NCBI RefSeq assembly: GCF_043290135.1
Contig: NC_134705.1
Span: forward strand, 95,063,239-95,127,238
Direction of reading: 5' to 3'
DNA: 64,000 nucleotides
Origin: Rhipicephalus microplus
Lineage: Eukaryota > Arthropoda > Arachnida > Ixodida > Ixodidae
Positions 48,056-59,114 of the stretch are shown in pieces. Position numbers and translations under genes: made by a program. The notes below the pieces were generated by a model. It was not told the origin of the DNA, ran no database searches, and saw only the letters and a program-made list of their open reading frames with translations. Each line of letters begins with the position of its first letter. Positions within the stretch are counted from its first letter, which is position 1.

Positions 48056-48227
48056 TGTTACCACATGTGTAATTTAGGTATGTGCACCTGTGTAGCGGGG
48101 AACATGGAGGTAGCAGAAGAGGAGGATGTTCAGTTGGTGGCAAAAGCTCGCTGCTGCCCGTTCACTGTGGTATACCATCGAGTCGACCGTTACGTCTGCT
48201 TCAAATAAACCCCTCGTAGACGTAACA
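48056..48227 (+). repeat. 3' LTR of Gypsy element 2
   Basis: 172 bp, two transitions away from the 5' LTR. GGAGGGAAA directly upstream is the polypurine tract. Confidence 0.95.
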
Positions 48228-48854
48228 ATATATTCTCCATATAGAAGCACCGTCATCCAGCGGACATTTCAAGGACTAAACGGGAGGTGGCACATGCACA
48301 CTTTCTTACGGCTTGCGCTTCGGGTTTACTTCCCACTTTTAACCACCTCGAGTTCATGGTATATACTAGTTCACTGTATTCATGGCTGTGTGGCCCAACG
48401 CTCGCTAAACCTTTCTAAAACCAAGGAGGTTACACCCAGCGAGTATAACGTAGCAAACCTTTCTTGTCAGATCGCGCTCAATGTACATGCCAATAGCTGC
48501 TAATGGGGATCGCAGCGTGCGCGTTACCTAAAGGCCGAATGCTCCTGTCTCATTCCCCCTTAGCAGCCATTAACATGTGCATTGAGCACTATCTTTTATT
48601 TTTCAACAACGCACAGAAGAAATCTCTCATCGAATCCACCTTGGAGGTCAAAATCGTAAAGACCGCTATTTCGGGTATGTGCCACTGGTGGTTCCGTACT
48701 ACGAGGGACGTACAAGCCACGCCATATGGAGCTTCGCCCCTAAAAACAGCTCTCGTTTGCGTGCTCATTCGGCTGCGTTCAACCTTTGCACTGAACGTTG
48801 CGTTCAGCCTTTGTACCTTTGAGCTCTTCCAAAACTGAATTGTTCTTGGAAGAG
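48228..48854. other. Spacer, nothing recognised
   Basis: Open frames of 111-125 codons occur here, but they have no recognisable motif and no plausible gene context. Confidence 0.45.
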
Positions 48855-48865
48855 CGTTTCATGTC

Positions 48866-49088
48866 TAAGATAGATTGATATGCAGGGTTTAACGTTTAAA
48901 GACGCCGTAGAGGAGGGCTCCGGAAATTTGTACCATCTGAGGTTCTTTCACGTGCACCCATATCGGAGCGCAGGGGCCTACAGCATTTTGGCCTCCGTAG
49001 AAAATGCAACCGCCGCAGCCGGAGTTCGATCCCGCGACCTGCGGGTCAGCAGCCGAGTACCTTAGCCACTACACCACCGCGGCACGGC
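48866..49088 (-). mobile_element. Ruka-like SINE, minus strand, with target duplication
   Basis: Full tRNA-like head and body on the minus strand; the B box reads GGGATCGAACTCC. CGTTTCATGTC (48855-48865) and CGTTTCAAGTC (49089-49099) flank it with one mismatch. Confidence 0.9.
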
Positions 49089-49099
49089 CGTTTCAAGTC

Positions 49100-49988
49100 C
49101 GTGATCTATGGTAGCGCTTGACGGCATCATGAACGAATTGGCGCCACAGGCACTGGGTGATTCCTGCTACACTCAACTGGACCACAAATGAAGGAGACGG
49201 TTATACGAACAAACAGATACGCGCCCCAGAAGTCCTGTTACTTCTATTACACACAACCGCCACTAAAAAAAAATCACACCACTGTCACGTGATACTTTGT
49301 TGTCATAAAAGGCCACGGCTATACCACCACCTCAAAACTGAACAAAAACTGTCAAACAAAGAGCAGCAATACAACGCATCGGAGCAGTTTAAGCGAATTC
49401 TTCTTTGGAAGCATGTATTTTGAGTGGTATGGTCGAAATGCAGTAAAACTATACTGCTGCTTCAAAGCATAACTAAGTGTGTTTGATGAAAAGCAGTTAA
49501 ACAACATACCCGAAAGTCTTGCTAAACACATAAATGCTTTAGCCCGATAAAGAGTATGCCGCAGCTTCGCTGTTTTATCAGTGTATGTAATGCCGAGGTG
49601 GTTGTGTTTAGCTTTAGCAAATTTAGTGTACCTCCTTAACCTAACCTCTTCACTAGAGGCATGGACGTCTCAGCATTCCAAATGTGACGGCGTTAGAGAA
49701 CACTGCCACAGAATTTCTGGTCTTGAAGTCGGTGTCGATCGCGTTTCCCGTGAGCGAAAAGTAGCGATGTAGCAAAGAATAAAAATCACAAGTTCCATCC
49801 AGAATCAAATTCAGGCATTCAAGTTCTTTAGTATATTTCTTGACATTCAGTTGTTCTGCTACAGGGCCAAGCAATCGTTTAAAACTACTTAAAGAAAAAA
49901 AAAAGGCTAGGCAGGCGTTAACAGCTGGACAGCCTCGGTAAATGTTAGAACATTGCGCCACAGATATGTACAATCACTCAAGGTGCCA
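49100..49988. other. Spacer, nothing recognised
   Basis: AT-rich, with short frames only. No repeat with another copy in the window is recognised. Confidence 0.45.
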
Positions 49989-50002
49989 CCACATGCAAAT
50001 TG

Positions 50003-50238
50003 ATTGATATGTGGGGTTTAACGTCCCAAAACCACCATATGATTATGAGAGACGCCGTAGTGGAGGGCTCCGGAAATTTCGACCACCTGGGGTTCTTTAA
50101 CGTGCGCCCAAATCTGAGCACACGGGCCTACAACATTTTCGCCTCCATCGGAAATGCAGCCGCCGCAGCCGGGATGTGAACCCGCGACCTGCGGGTCAGC
50201 AGCCGAGCACCTTAGCCACTAGACCACCGCGGCGGGGC
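50003..50238 (-). mobile_element. Ruka-like SINE, full length, with 14-bp target duplication
   Basis: The best-preserved copy in the window. In minus orientation it runs from the CCGCGGTGGTCTAGTGGCTA head to the ACCCCACATATCAATC end. CCACATGCAAATTG at 49989-50002 and 50239-50252 is a perfect duplication. The B box region reads GTTCACATCCCGG here, slightly altered. Confidence 0.94.
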
Positions 50239-50294
50239 CCACATGCAAATTGCACGATGAATGTGTGCACGGTTTAAAGTCGCACTCATTATTG

Positions 50295-50295
<1 letters not shown>

Positions 50296-50333
<38 letters not shown>

Positions 50334-50439
50334 GTCAGCCTGACTACGTCCACTGCAGGACAAAGGCCTCTCCCATGTTTCGCCAGTTAACCTGGTCCTG
50401 TACTTGCTGCTTCCATTTTATGCCCGCAAACTTCTTAAT
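50296..50439 (-). mobile_element. RTE 3' terminus with (ATC/GAT)n tail
   Basis: On the + strand (ATC)n is followed by GTCAGCCTGACTACGTCCACTGCAGG and related sequence to AAACTTCTTAAT. In LINE orientation this is the end of the 3' UTR with a (GAT)n tail. The adjoining 3' UTR sequence resumes at 54114 with CTCATCTGCCCACC. Confidence 0.85.
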
Positions 50440-50465
50440 AAGTCACCACCCAAACATCTGGTGGC

Positions 50466-51092
50466 GTGTTGTCTGCCCTTGATGAAGTTCGATTATTTCT
50501 CCTAAAAGAAATGAAAAGCATTGAATCTACATTGTCCCAGTATGATAAAGCTTTTGAGAACATGAAGCAGAGACTTGCTAAAATTGAAGCAGACTGCGCG
50601 AACGTAGCCACCTTTAAAGCAGACGTCGAAGAAATCCATTCCATCACTGTACAAAATTCCGAACAAATCGCTAAAATAGCTTGCAGTGTTGACGATTTCA
50701 AGGATAGAGCCCGTCGAAATAACCTTATCTTTTGTGGACACAAATATTCCGGACGAGAAACGTGGGCCCAATCGGAGGCTTTAATCATAGATCACGGTAA
50801 GGCTGACCTCAACCTGACGCTTAACCCACGCGATATTAAACACGCAGACCAACTGGGAACATTCCATCCTAGCAAAGATAGGCCCATTTTGTAAAATTCA
50901 CGCATTTCAAAGATAAAGACCGTACTCTATCGAACGCAAAAAACCTAAAAAATACTACCCACAGCATTTCACAAGATTACTCCCCCAACACCCGTCTGAT
51001 ACACAAACGACTGATCGAATTTGGCAAAGACCAGTCTCGACCTTATAAGCTCGCATGCCGCAAATTAACAATTGACACAGTGACATATTTTT
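50466..51092 (+). pseudogene. CR1-like ORF1 remnant
   Basis: A coiled-coil-like segment at about 50500-50700 (SQYDKAFENMKQRLAKIEAD) precedes RARRNNLIFCG, the start of the RNA-binding domain. A one-base frameshift near 50890 separates this from the C-terminal part, which runs to a TGA at about 51092. The N-terminus, where a 2A motif could have been, is missing. Confidence 0.75.
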
Positions 51093-51099
51093 GACTCAA

Positions 51100-53978
51100 C
51101 TACACAAACGGTACTGCCACATGCACCATTGCTACCCACTAAAGCCCGTGTTCAATCGGAAAACTTTCTTTCACTTATTTATACTAACATTAGAAGCCTA
51201 TTTCGTAAACGCGATTCTCTGCACAGTCTCATCCAGGCTACCGAGTGTAAATTAGTAGTCCTAACCGAAACATGGCTAAATTCATCTATCTTCGACTCGG
51301 AGTTGCTTACTATATTTGCTGATTTTGATATTTTTCGCTACGATCGCCAAAACAAACGGGGAAGGGGTGGTGTCTTAATTGCTGCTCACCATAGTTTGCA
51401 ATGCTGCGCAGTAGACATTCCTTCTTGTCTCGAAATTATCTTCATCCGCTGCAAAGCTGCCGCTCCACCCATTACAATTGGCATTCGCTACCGCCCCTGA
51501 CTCCGATCCCTCATTTATTGGAAACTTTTATGATGCTCTTTATCTGGAAACTTCGGATTCGGATGGTTCCCATCTCCTGCTACTCGTAGACTTCGATTTC
51601 CCCTCAGTAACTTGGCCCAACTTAGCATTACTGACTTCAAGAAATAATATTGGAAGTTACTTTGTAGATGTTTGCCTAACGTTCAATTTATCCCGAGTGA
51701 TAACATTTCCTACACGAACTACCCACAATTCAACAAGCCTGCTAGATTTACTCATAACGTCCAAACCTGATAAAATTTCGTCGGTTTTTAATCTAACCAG
51801 TCTAAGTGATCACTCAGTCATTCATGCCAGTTTCCAATACAACTTGCCAACCCACCCCCCCAAATTAAGAATAACACTATACAACACAGCCGATTATGAA
51901 AGTATGAATAACTAACTTTCCTTTTTTTACGATTGGTTTCTCATATATTTTCGGAAACGGTCTGCTGACGAAAACAGGGAGCTTTTCAAAGAGAAAATGA
52001 AACAGTTGATAAACACCCATATTCCTACCATCACAATTACAGAACGCCCTACTTCACCGTGGTACAACAATGCATTAAAACGCCTTAACAACAAAAAGAA
52101 GACACATTTCCGCTCGGCTAAGGCATCGAATTTTAAGCAAGCATGGGACAAATGTCGTAATACTGAAAAGCTTTACGAATCTATGATTTCAAATGCTAAG
52201 CGAAAGTTCTTCTCGTCTACCCTCCCAGGCATAATACGCACTAACCCCAAACAGTTCTGGAAGGCCATTAACCCAACTGATGTGAAACCTATCTCGTTAT
52301 GCGATCCACAAAATATTACAATGCCCGAGTCCTATGTCGCAGAAACACTAAATTCTACATTTTGTTTTGTCTTTACCGATGAGTCCGAAGTATCTTCCTT
52401 GTGCTTCCACTCATTATTTCCCTGTTATGCCTACCGTCATCTTCGAACCTCACGGTATCATTAAAGTGATCGAGTCATTGAAAGTGACGTCATCAGCTAG
52501 AATTGACTGCATAAATTCTAAAGTTCTGATAAACTCTAAACATTTATCTGCTGTTATACTGTCTCATATTTTTTAACGATCACTGTCATCTGGAGTATGG
52601 CCACGAGACTGGAAGGTCGGCAAGATCATTCCAATTCCCAAGAAAGGTCCGTCATCCTCTCGTTCCAGCTACCGTCCAATATCACTAACATGCATTTGCT
52701 GTAAGCTTATGGAACATATCATCTACTCTCAAACCACGAAATTTCTTTTGTCTGTAAATTTTTTCCACCCCAGTCAGCACGGTTTTCAGAAAGGCCTCTC
52801 ATGTGACACCCAACTCGTGCTTTTTATTAACGATATCAGCACATGCCTTGATCATAACATTCCTGTTGACGCTCTCTTTCTAGATTTCGAAAAAGCATTT
52901 CGTAAGGTACCCCATAAACGCCGCTTTCTAAAACTTTAGCACTTAAACCTTCACCCTGCCGTTTTAAACTGGATTCAAAATTTTCTTTCAAACCGTCAAC
53001 AGTTTGTTTGTGTCAACCAGGTATCATCATCCCGTCGTCAAGTAGTCTCAGGTGTACCCCAGGGTACAGTCCTCAGTCCCCTCCTGTTCTTATTTTATAT
53101 GAACGACCTCCCTAATAATATCTCGTTAAGTATCCGTTTATTTGCAGATGACTGGGACATCTATCGCCCTATTAATAACCCTAATGACTCCTGCATTCTC
53201 CAAAACAATCAATTAACAATCTAAACGTGGTGCAAAACTTGGCTAATGACTCTAAACATTAACAAAGCGTCTGTCGTTTCTTTTAACCGCAGGAAACATT
53301 ACCTGGCTCCAACATACTTTATTTTCGGCTCTAAGTTGTCCCCCGTGGATTCCCATAGGTATTTAGGTGTACACATATCTCCCGATCGTAATTGGACACC
53401 CCACATAATAAACATCTGTAAAGAAGCAAATAATGTTCTTGGCTACCTCAGACGAAACTTACGCCTTGTTCCTGCTCCTGTAAAACGTTTAGCCTACCTA
53501 ACATTAGTACGCCCAAAACTCGGGTACGCTTGCGCCATCTAATTAGATTGATTGGTGTGGGTACCCACACCAATCTAATCTATCTAAAATGTTGGAATGT
53601 ATTCAGAATAGGGCAGCAATGTTCATTTACTCTGAATATTCATGTCACTCAAGTGTCACTATTCTGAAAGACCAAGCTCAACTTCAGAATCTAGAATTGC
53701 GACGCAAAGCTGCTAGACTAATCCTTTTTCACAAATTCTTTCATTCGTTGTCTGACGCATCCGGTATCTTGCCCGCACATCGAATCTTTTCTCGCACTAG
53801 CCAACGCAACACTGTTTATCCTGTGCATACCCACACAACTGCCCACCTTCGCTCATTCTTTGTTCAAACAGCAAAGGATTGGAATAATCTTCCACCCGAC
53901 GTCGTGCACCACAGAAGCCCAGTTCTGTTCAAAAACCACATCGAAAGAAATTTGAACCGCAGCCCACCCCTCATGTAA
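51100..53978 (+). pseudogene. CR1-like ORF2 remnant: endonuclease and reverse transcriptase
   Basis: Endonuclease: IYTNIRSLFRKR, TETWLNSS, GGVLIAA, DFDFPSVTW, SDHSVIHA. Reverse transcriptase: GFQKGLSCDTQL, FLDFEKAFRKVPHKR, GVPQGTVLSPLLF and FADDWDIY, with both aspartates kept. C-terminal: YLGVHISPDRNWTPHI and the final stop at 53976-53978. Frameshifts occur near 51480 and 51910, and stops near 51916, 52575 and 52939. A palindromic scar sits at 53552-53573. Non-functional. Confidence 0.85.
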
Positions 53979-54000
53979 ACCCCCGCTGGGGCATTTGAGA

Positions 54001-54005
54001 TATAA

Positions 54006-54056
<51 letters not shown>

Positions 54057-54060
54057 AAAA

Positions 54061-54111
<51 letters not shown>

Positions 54112-54113
54112 AT
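54001..54113 (+). repeat. (AAAT)n tail of the CR1-like LINE
   Basis: About 110 bp of AAAT/AATA units with a single interruption near 54057. It forms the 3' tail of the LINE and abuts RTE sequence. Confidence 0.9.
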
Positions 54114-54909
54114 CTCATCTGCCCACCTAACCTTCTGTCTCCCTCTAACCCGCTTCCCTTCTCTGGGAATCCAGTTAGTTACCCTTAATGACCAGCGGTT
54201 ATCCTGACTACGCGCTACATGCCTGGCCCATGTCCATTTCCTCCTCTTTATTTACTATGATATCGTTAACCCCCGTTTGTCCCCTAATCCACTCTGCTCT
54301 CTTCTTGTCTCTTAAGGTTACACCTACCATTTTTCTTTCCATTGCTCGCTGCGTCGTCCTCAATTTAAGCTGAACCCTCTTTGTAAGTCTCCAGGTTTCT
54401 GCTCCGTAACTAAGTACCGGCAAGATACAGCTGTTATATACCTTCCTCTTGAGGAATAGTGGCAATCTATCTGTCATAATTTGAGAGTGCTTGCCGAATG
54501 TGCTCCACCCCATTCTTATTCTTATAGTTACTTCAATCTCGTGGTTAGGCTCTGCGGTTATTACCTGCCCTATGTAGACATCGTCTTTTACAACTTCAAG
54601 TGCACTATTACCTATCTCGAAGCACTGCTCTCTTTCGAGGTTGTTGTACATTACTTTCGTTTTCAGCAGATTAATTTTAAGACACACCTTTCTGCTCTCC
54701 TTGTCTACATTCGTAATCCTTTGCAATTCGTCCCCTTAGTTACTCAGCAATGCAATGTCATCGGCGAAGCACGGGTTACTAAGGTACTCTCTATTACCTC
54801 TTCTCCCTAACTGTTACCATTCTAGGCTTCTGAAAACCTCCTGTAAGCACGCGGTAAACAGCATTGGGGAGATTGTGTCCCCCGGCCTTACACCCTTCTT
54901 GATTGGTAT
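54114..54909 (-). pseudogene. RTE ORF, 3' half (reverse transcriptase end and C-terminus)
   Basis: Minus strand, from KKGVRPGDTISPMLF (about 54900) through FADDIALL (about 54770) to the C-terminal part with LKTKVMYNN, LPLFLKRKVYNSCILPVLSYG and LRTTQRAMERKMVG. The catalytic FADD is present, but there is a stop at LS-N-TAA near 54740. The extra 3' UTR ends at 54114, where the CR1 begins. This part of RTE is continuous across Gypsy element 3 into 59077-59115. Confidence 0.85.
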
Positions 54910-55083
54910 TGATAGAAGTTATCATTAACATCAACAAAGGCGCCATAAAGGCGATGAAGGTGACGATTGAATAAAAGCTCGTGGGGGTTGTTGCCACTCT
55001 GCCATCTTGTTCAAGGACACTGTGTACTCCATCTACAATCAGTAAATATATTTCTACCCTCTGCCTACCTTCACCCCGTGACA
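54910..55083 (+). repeat. 5' LTR of Gypsy element 3
   Basis: 174 bp with an AATAAAAGCTCGTGGGGG segment at about 54970-54988 and end CCGTGACA. The primer-binding site TGGTGGTGGTGCCGGGTA follows at 55087-55104, three bases on. Confidence 0.92.
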
Positions 55084-55148
55084 TTTTGGTGGTGGTGCCG
55101 GGTAACAAGACAGAGCTACACAGCGGCCGACGCTTGGTTTCTTCCACG

Positions 55149-55682
55149 ATGGCTCAAGAGGGTCCGGTTCCAGCTTCCGCCGTGGCCACCGCAACGACGA
55201 CAGTTGTTCTGCCCCAGCTGGAAGACCCTGGCACGTTCCGCGGGACCGACAACGTCGACATTGAAGAATGGTTGCCACTGTACGAGCGAACAAGCAGCAA
55301 TTATCGCTGGGACGAAACGCTAATGCTGGCGAACATCCTATTTTACCTAAAGGAGACAGCCAAAGTGTGGTTTAAGAACCACGAAGCGAAAATTGGCAGC
55401 TGGGATGCGTGCAAAGAAAAAATGCGTGAACTGTTCGTCAAATCGAGTGGAATAAAGACATTGGCCAAGAAGGAGCTGGCGTTTCGCGCTCAAACGTCAT
55501 CGGAGTCTTACCTGTCTTATATACAGGACGTGCTCGCCCTTTGCCGCAAAGCAGACGAAGGCATGGAGGAGTCCGAGAAGGTAGCGTACATATTACAAGG
55601 TATTGCCGATGACGCGTTCAATTTGCTAATTTGCAAAGACTGTGAGACAGTAGATGCCATATTCCGAGAAGTGCTCTCATAA
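55149..55682 (+). pseudogene. Gypsy element 3 gag, capsid part
   Basis: The ATG at 55149 starts a capsid-like protein with PQLEDPGTFRGTDNVDIEEW, KVWFKNHEAKIGSWDACK and SYIQDVLALCRKADEGM. After FREVLS it runs into a stop created by a deletion; the sequence that follows (ILGMDFLAAHS) is the end of the protease fold. The zinc knuckle and protease catalytic triad are absent. Confidence 0.85.
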
Positions 55683-56357
55683 ACTCATCCTGGGTATGGA
55701 CTTTCTTGCTGCGCACTCTGCCTTAATTGACTGTGGAATAGGCTTACTTTAGCTTGACCTACCTTATTGCTGTGAGACTCCAACTACACCTCAACCACGT
55801 TTGTGTTCTGTCGAATACGTTCACCTAGCACCCCAAGCTGTTACCTATGTACCAATGAGGCTTTTCCTCCGGTACCCGATGGCGATTATGTGCTGGCACT
55901 GATTTTGGACGTGTTATTAGACAGAAATGTTGCCCTTCCTCATACTATGATGACGATTACGAATAATGAGGCATCGCTACCGATACTGAACTTCAGCTGG
56001 TGCGCTCAAGTTGTTCCAGATGGCATGACTCTAGCCAACGTCTCTTTCATAAGTGAACATTCTGTTTCTGCATTCATTGCAGACGCTCCTTTGCCCACTA
56101 CTGCATCCTCTTCACAGAGCTCCACTTATGCTGACTTTGACAAGATGATCGCGCCAGACCTCGTTCCAGCACAAGCAGCCGATCTCCGGCATATCTTGGC
56201 ATCCTTCAGGGACATCTCCGACTTTGGCGAGAGCGCTTTAGGAAAGACGTCAGTTGTTACTTACAGGATCAACACTGGAGATGCCAGCCCGATCCGACGA
56301 CGTCCGTATCGCGTGTCACATGCAGAGTGACAAGTCATTCAACGTGAAGCTAATAAA
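55683..56357 (+). pseudogene. Gypsy element 3 protease end and linker
   Basis: Protease C-terminal block ILGMDFLAA at about 55690, then a linker in shifting frames. The frame from 55803 to 56330 includes RRRPYRVSHAE, the segment just upstream of reverse transcriptase, and stops at TGA 56328-56330, in the same frame as the reverse transcriptase. Confidence 0.75.
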
Positions 56358-58001
56358 ATGCTCACAAAAGACTTCATTGAACCATCTTGCAGTCCTTGGG
56401 CCTCAACAGTCGTTCTAGTAAAAAAGAAGGATGGCAGCTGGCGCTTCTGCGTCGACTACCGTCACCTAAACAACGTCACGCGCAAGGACGTCTACCCACT
56501 GCCACGGATTGACGATGCCCTCGACTGCCTGCACGGGTCTGCCTACTTCTCCTCTATCGACCTGCGTTCAAAACACTGGCAGATTTCCGTCGATGAATTA
56601 GACCGTGAAAAGACTGCATTTGTTACACCGGATGAACTTTTCCAGTTTAATGTAATGCCCTTTGGCTTGTGCGATGCTCCCGCTACATTTGAGAGAATGA
56701 TGGACTCCCTGCTACGGGGTTACAAAGGGTTAACGTGCCTCTGTTATCTCGATGACATCATTGTATTCTCGCCGTCATTTGAAAGTCTCCTTAGCCGTCT
56801 GTCAGCTGTTCTGGAAGTTTTCAGAAGGGCAGGCCTACAGCTCAACTCCTCCAAATGCCGTTTCGGCAGCCAAAATATCACTGTGCTAAGCCATTTTGTC
56901 AGTGCTAAAGACGTGCAACCTGGTCCTGACAAAATTCGTGTCGGTAAAGATTTCCCTACACCACGTTTCATGAAAGATGTACGTTGCTTTGTCGGCCCCT
57001 GTTCCTATTTCCGGCGTGTCGTCCACAACTTCGCCGACATTGCTCATCCTTTGACACAGCTACTGAAGAAATACACGCCGTTTTTGTGGGGTTCCCAGCA
57101 AGCCAACTCGTTTCGCCGACTTATTGCGTTGCTCACTTCCCCGCCCATCTTAGGTCATTTCTATCCTTCAGCGCCCACTGAAGTTGGCACCGACGCCAGC
57201 GGACACGGTATTGGCGCTGTCCTCGCTCAGCGGCAACAGGGTCGAAATTGTGTAATCGCCTACGCAAGTCGCCTCCTCTCCTCATCCGAGTGCAAGTTTT
57301 CCATTACTGAGCGCGAGTGCCTCGCTCTTGTATGGGCAGTTGGAAAATTCCGTCCATACTTGTTCGGCCGCCACTTTTCGGTCATCACAAATTACCACAC
57401 CCTGTGCTGGTTGTCCTCCTTCAAAGATCCTTCTGGACACCTGGGTCGTTGGGCTTTAAAGCTACAGGAATATAGCTTTGACGTGAGTTTCAGATCTGGC
57501 CGAATGCACCATGATGCCGACTGTCTATCTCGCCATCCCGTCGATCCCCCTGACCTGTCAGTGCACGATTCTGATGCTTGTGTCTTTGCCATTTCTAATT
57601 TCTCGGATATACATACGGAACAACTCAGTGATGTTAATATGCGGTCTATCATACGCCGCCTAGTTTCTGACACCTTGGATCCATCCCTTCGCCTGTTGAC
57701 GCTTCATGACAGAATTCTCTACTGGCGCAATACAAGCCCAGAAGGCCTAGAACAACTTCTGGTAGTTCCTGCAACGCTCCGTTCTACAGTGCTCGAAGAA
57801 CTTCATGATGCCCCAACTGCTGGGCATCTCGGAGTAGCCAGCACGTATCACCGCGTACGGCGTCGATTCTTCTGGCCCGGCCTTTACCGCTCTGTGCTCC
57901 GATACGTTGCATCTTGTGAGTCTTGCCAGCGCCGCAAGCACCCTTCATTGGCACCACCAGGCCCACTTAAGCCTATCGACATCCTAACAGACCCATCCTA
58001 G
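56358..58001 (+). pseudogene. Gypsy element 3 reverse transcriptase, RNase H, integrase start
   Basis: 547 open codons. Reverse transcriptase: [26 protein letters not shown] variant [29 protein letters not shown] and the catalytic CYLDDIIVF. RNase H: GTDASGHGIGAVL, TERECLALVWA, VITNYHTLCW, where the family has D at the N of ITN, so one catalytic aspartate is lost. The integrase zinc-binding half has HDAPTAGHLG and CESCQRRK. It stops at TAG 57999-58001, just before the integrase core. Confidence 0.88.
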
Positions 58002-58865
58002 CGCGTCGGCCTTGATTACATTGTACCATTTCCAACGTCTCTGTGTGGGAATAAGTGGGTAGTGGTGGTTACAGACTACGCAACACGCTTTGCCATCACG
58101 CAAGCGCTACCAACAAGCTGTGCTACTGATGTCGCGGACTTTCTCCTTCATGATGTTATTCTCCATCATGGAGCACCGCGTTAACTGCTGACCGACCGTG
58201 GTCGCTCATTTCTCTCCAAGGTCGTGGACGACATTCTTCTCTCGTGTTCCACACGTCATAAACTCACCACTGCCTACCACCCGCAAACAAATGGACTCAC
58301 TGGGCGCCTTAACCGCACACTGATGGCAAGGCTATCGATGTATGTCTCCGCAGGTCATCGTGATTCGGATGCCACTTTGCCTTACGTGACGTTTGCCTAC
58401 AACTCGTCCCTACATGACACCGCTGGCTTTTCTCCCTTCTATCTCTTGCGTGGCCGTCACCCCACCTTGCCTTTTGACACTCTTCTGCCGTCGCATACTG
58501 ACACTCCTACCGAGTACGCTCGCGACGCAACTACTCGGGCTCAAGCGGCGCGCCGAATTGCCCGGGATCGCCTTTCTGCCTCGCAGCTCTCTCAAGAGGA
58601 TCGCTACGACAGCAGTCAAAGAGCAGTCTCTTACTCCCCAGGATTGTTGGTCTTGCTCTGGACTCCCTCCCGTCACGTTGGCCTGTACTCGAAGTTCCTC
58701 GCTCGCTACAACGGGCCTTACAAATTCTTGCGCCAGCTGACCAAGGTCACCTATGAGATCGCCCCCTTGGACATTCCATCCTCATCGTTTCTGCCGTCCA
58801 CTGATATTGTACACGTCTCCCGCTTTAAGCCGTACTTCTCTGCGCAGGATCGCACGTTTTCTTGA
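58002..58865 (+). pseudogene. Gypsy element 3 integrase core and C-terminus
   Basis: Same frame as the upstream part. Integrase core: VGLDYIVPF (D), a TAA in frame near 58182, LLTDRGRSF (D), and YHPQTNGLTGRLN, where glycine replaces the catalytic glutamate. C-terminal: RYNGPYKFLRQL and IVHVSRFKPY. The final TGA at 58863-58865 lies 35 bases before the 3' LTR, so no env. Confidence 0.85.
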
Positions 58866-58900
58866 GCGCTGAGACGGCGCTTTCACCGGCGGCGGCTTTA

Positions 58901-59076
58901 TGATACAAGTCTTTATGAACATTAACAAAAGCACCATAAAGGCGATGAAGATGACAATTAAATAAAAGCTCGTGGGGGGTTGTTGCCACTCCGCCATCTT
59001 GTTTCAAACACACTGTGTATTCCGTCTACAATCGGTAAATATACTTCTACCCTCTGTCTACCTTCACCCTGTGACA
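58901..59076 (+). repeat. 3' LTR of Gypsy element 3
   Basis: 176 bp, TGATACAAGTC...CTGTGACA, about 88% identical to the 5' LTR. The sequence just upstream is not clearly purine-rich, so the polypurine tract has decayed. Confidence 0.92.
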
Positions 59077-59114
59077 GTATTCTGTTGCTTTCTTTATGAA
59101 GCACTATCTGTACT

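Larger units (their letters stand above)
37909..48227 (+). mobile_element. Ty3/Gypsy LTR retrotransposon, element 2 (young, twice interrupted)
   Basis: LTRs 37909-38080 and 48056-48227, each 172 bp, differ at only two positions. The internal order is gag, protease, reverse transcriptase, RNase H, integrase, with no env. A GGAGGGAAA purine tract precedes the 3' LTR. Two LINEs have landed inside: 40758-41877 and about 43097-47052. Without them the element is roughly 5.2 kb. Flanks are ATAG on the left and ATAT on the right, so the target duplication is imperfect. Besides the insertions, one gag UAG and one pol UAG interrupt the frames. Confidence 0.94.
50440..54113 (+). mobile_element. Decayed CR1-like LINE inserted in the RTE 3' UTR
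   Basis: 5'-truncated in ORF1 and with a (AAAT)n tail at about 54001-54113. Several frameshifts and stops interrupt ORF2. It belongs to a different subfamily from the CR1 at 43097-47052, judged by the tail and protein differences. Its landing site splits CTTCTTAAT from CTCATCTG of the RTE. Confidence 0.85.
54910..59076 (+). mobile_element. Ty3/Gypsy LTR retrotransposon, element 3 (old, deleted)
   Basis: 4167 bp. LTRs 54910-55083 and 58901-59076 both run TG...CA and differ at roughly 20 positions. GTAT at 54906-54909 and 59077-59080 is the target duplication. A deletion joins the capsid part of gag to the end of the protease near 55680, removing nucleocapsid and the protease active site. The rest of pol is present with stops and one catalytic substitution. 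It inserted in an existing RTE LINE. Confidence 0.92.

Noticed and set aside
37909..48227. Endogenous retrovirus with env
   Set aside because: The integrase stop lies 34 bp before the 3' LTR and there is no env-like frame in any of the three LTR elements.
50261..50482. A His-rich open frame
   Set aside because: It is the translation of the (ATC)n tail of the RTE element.
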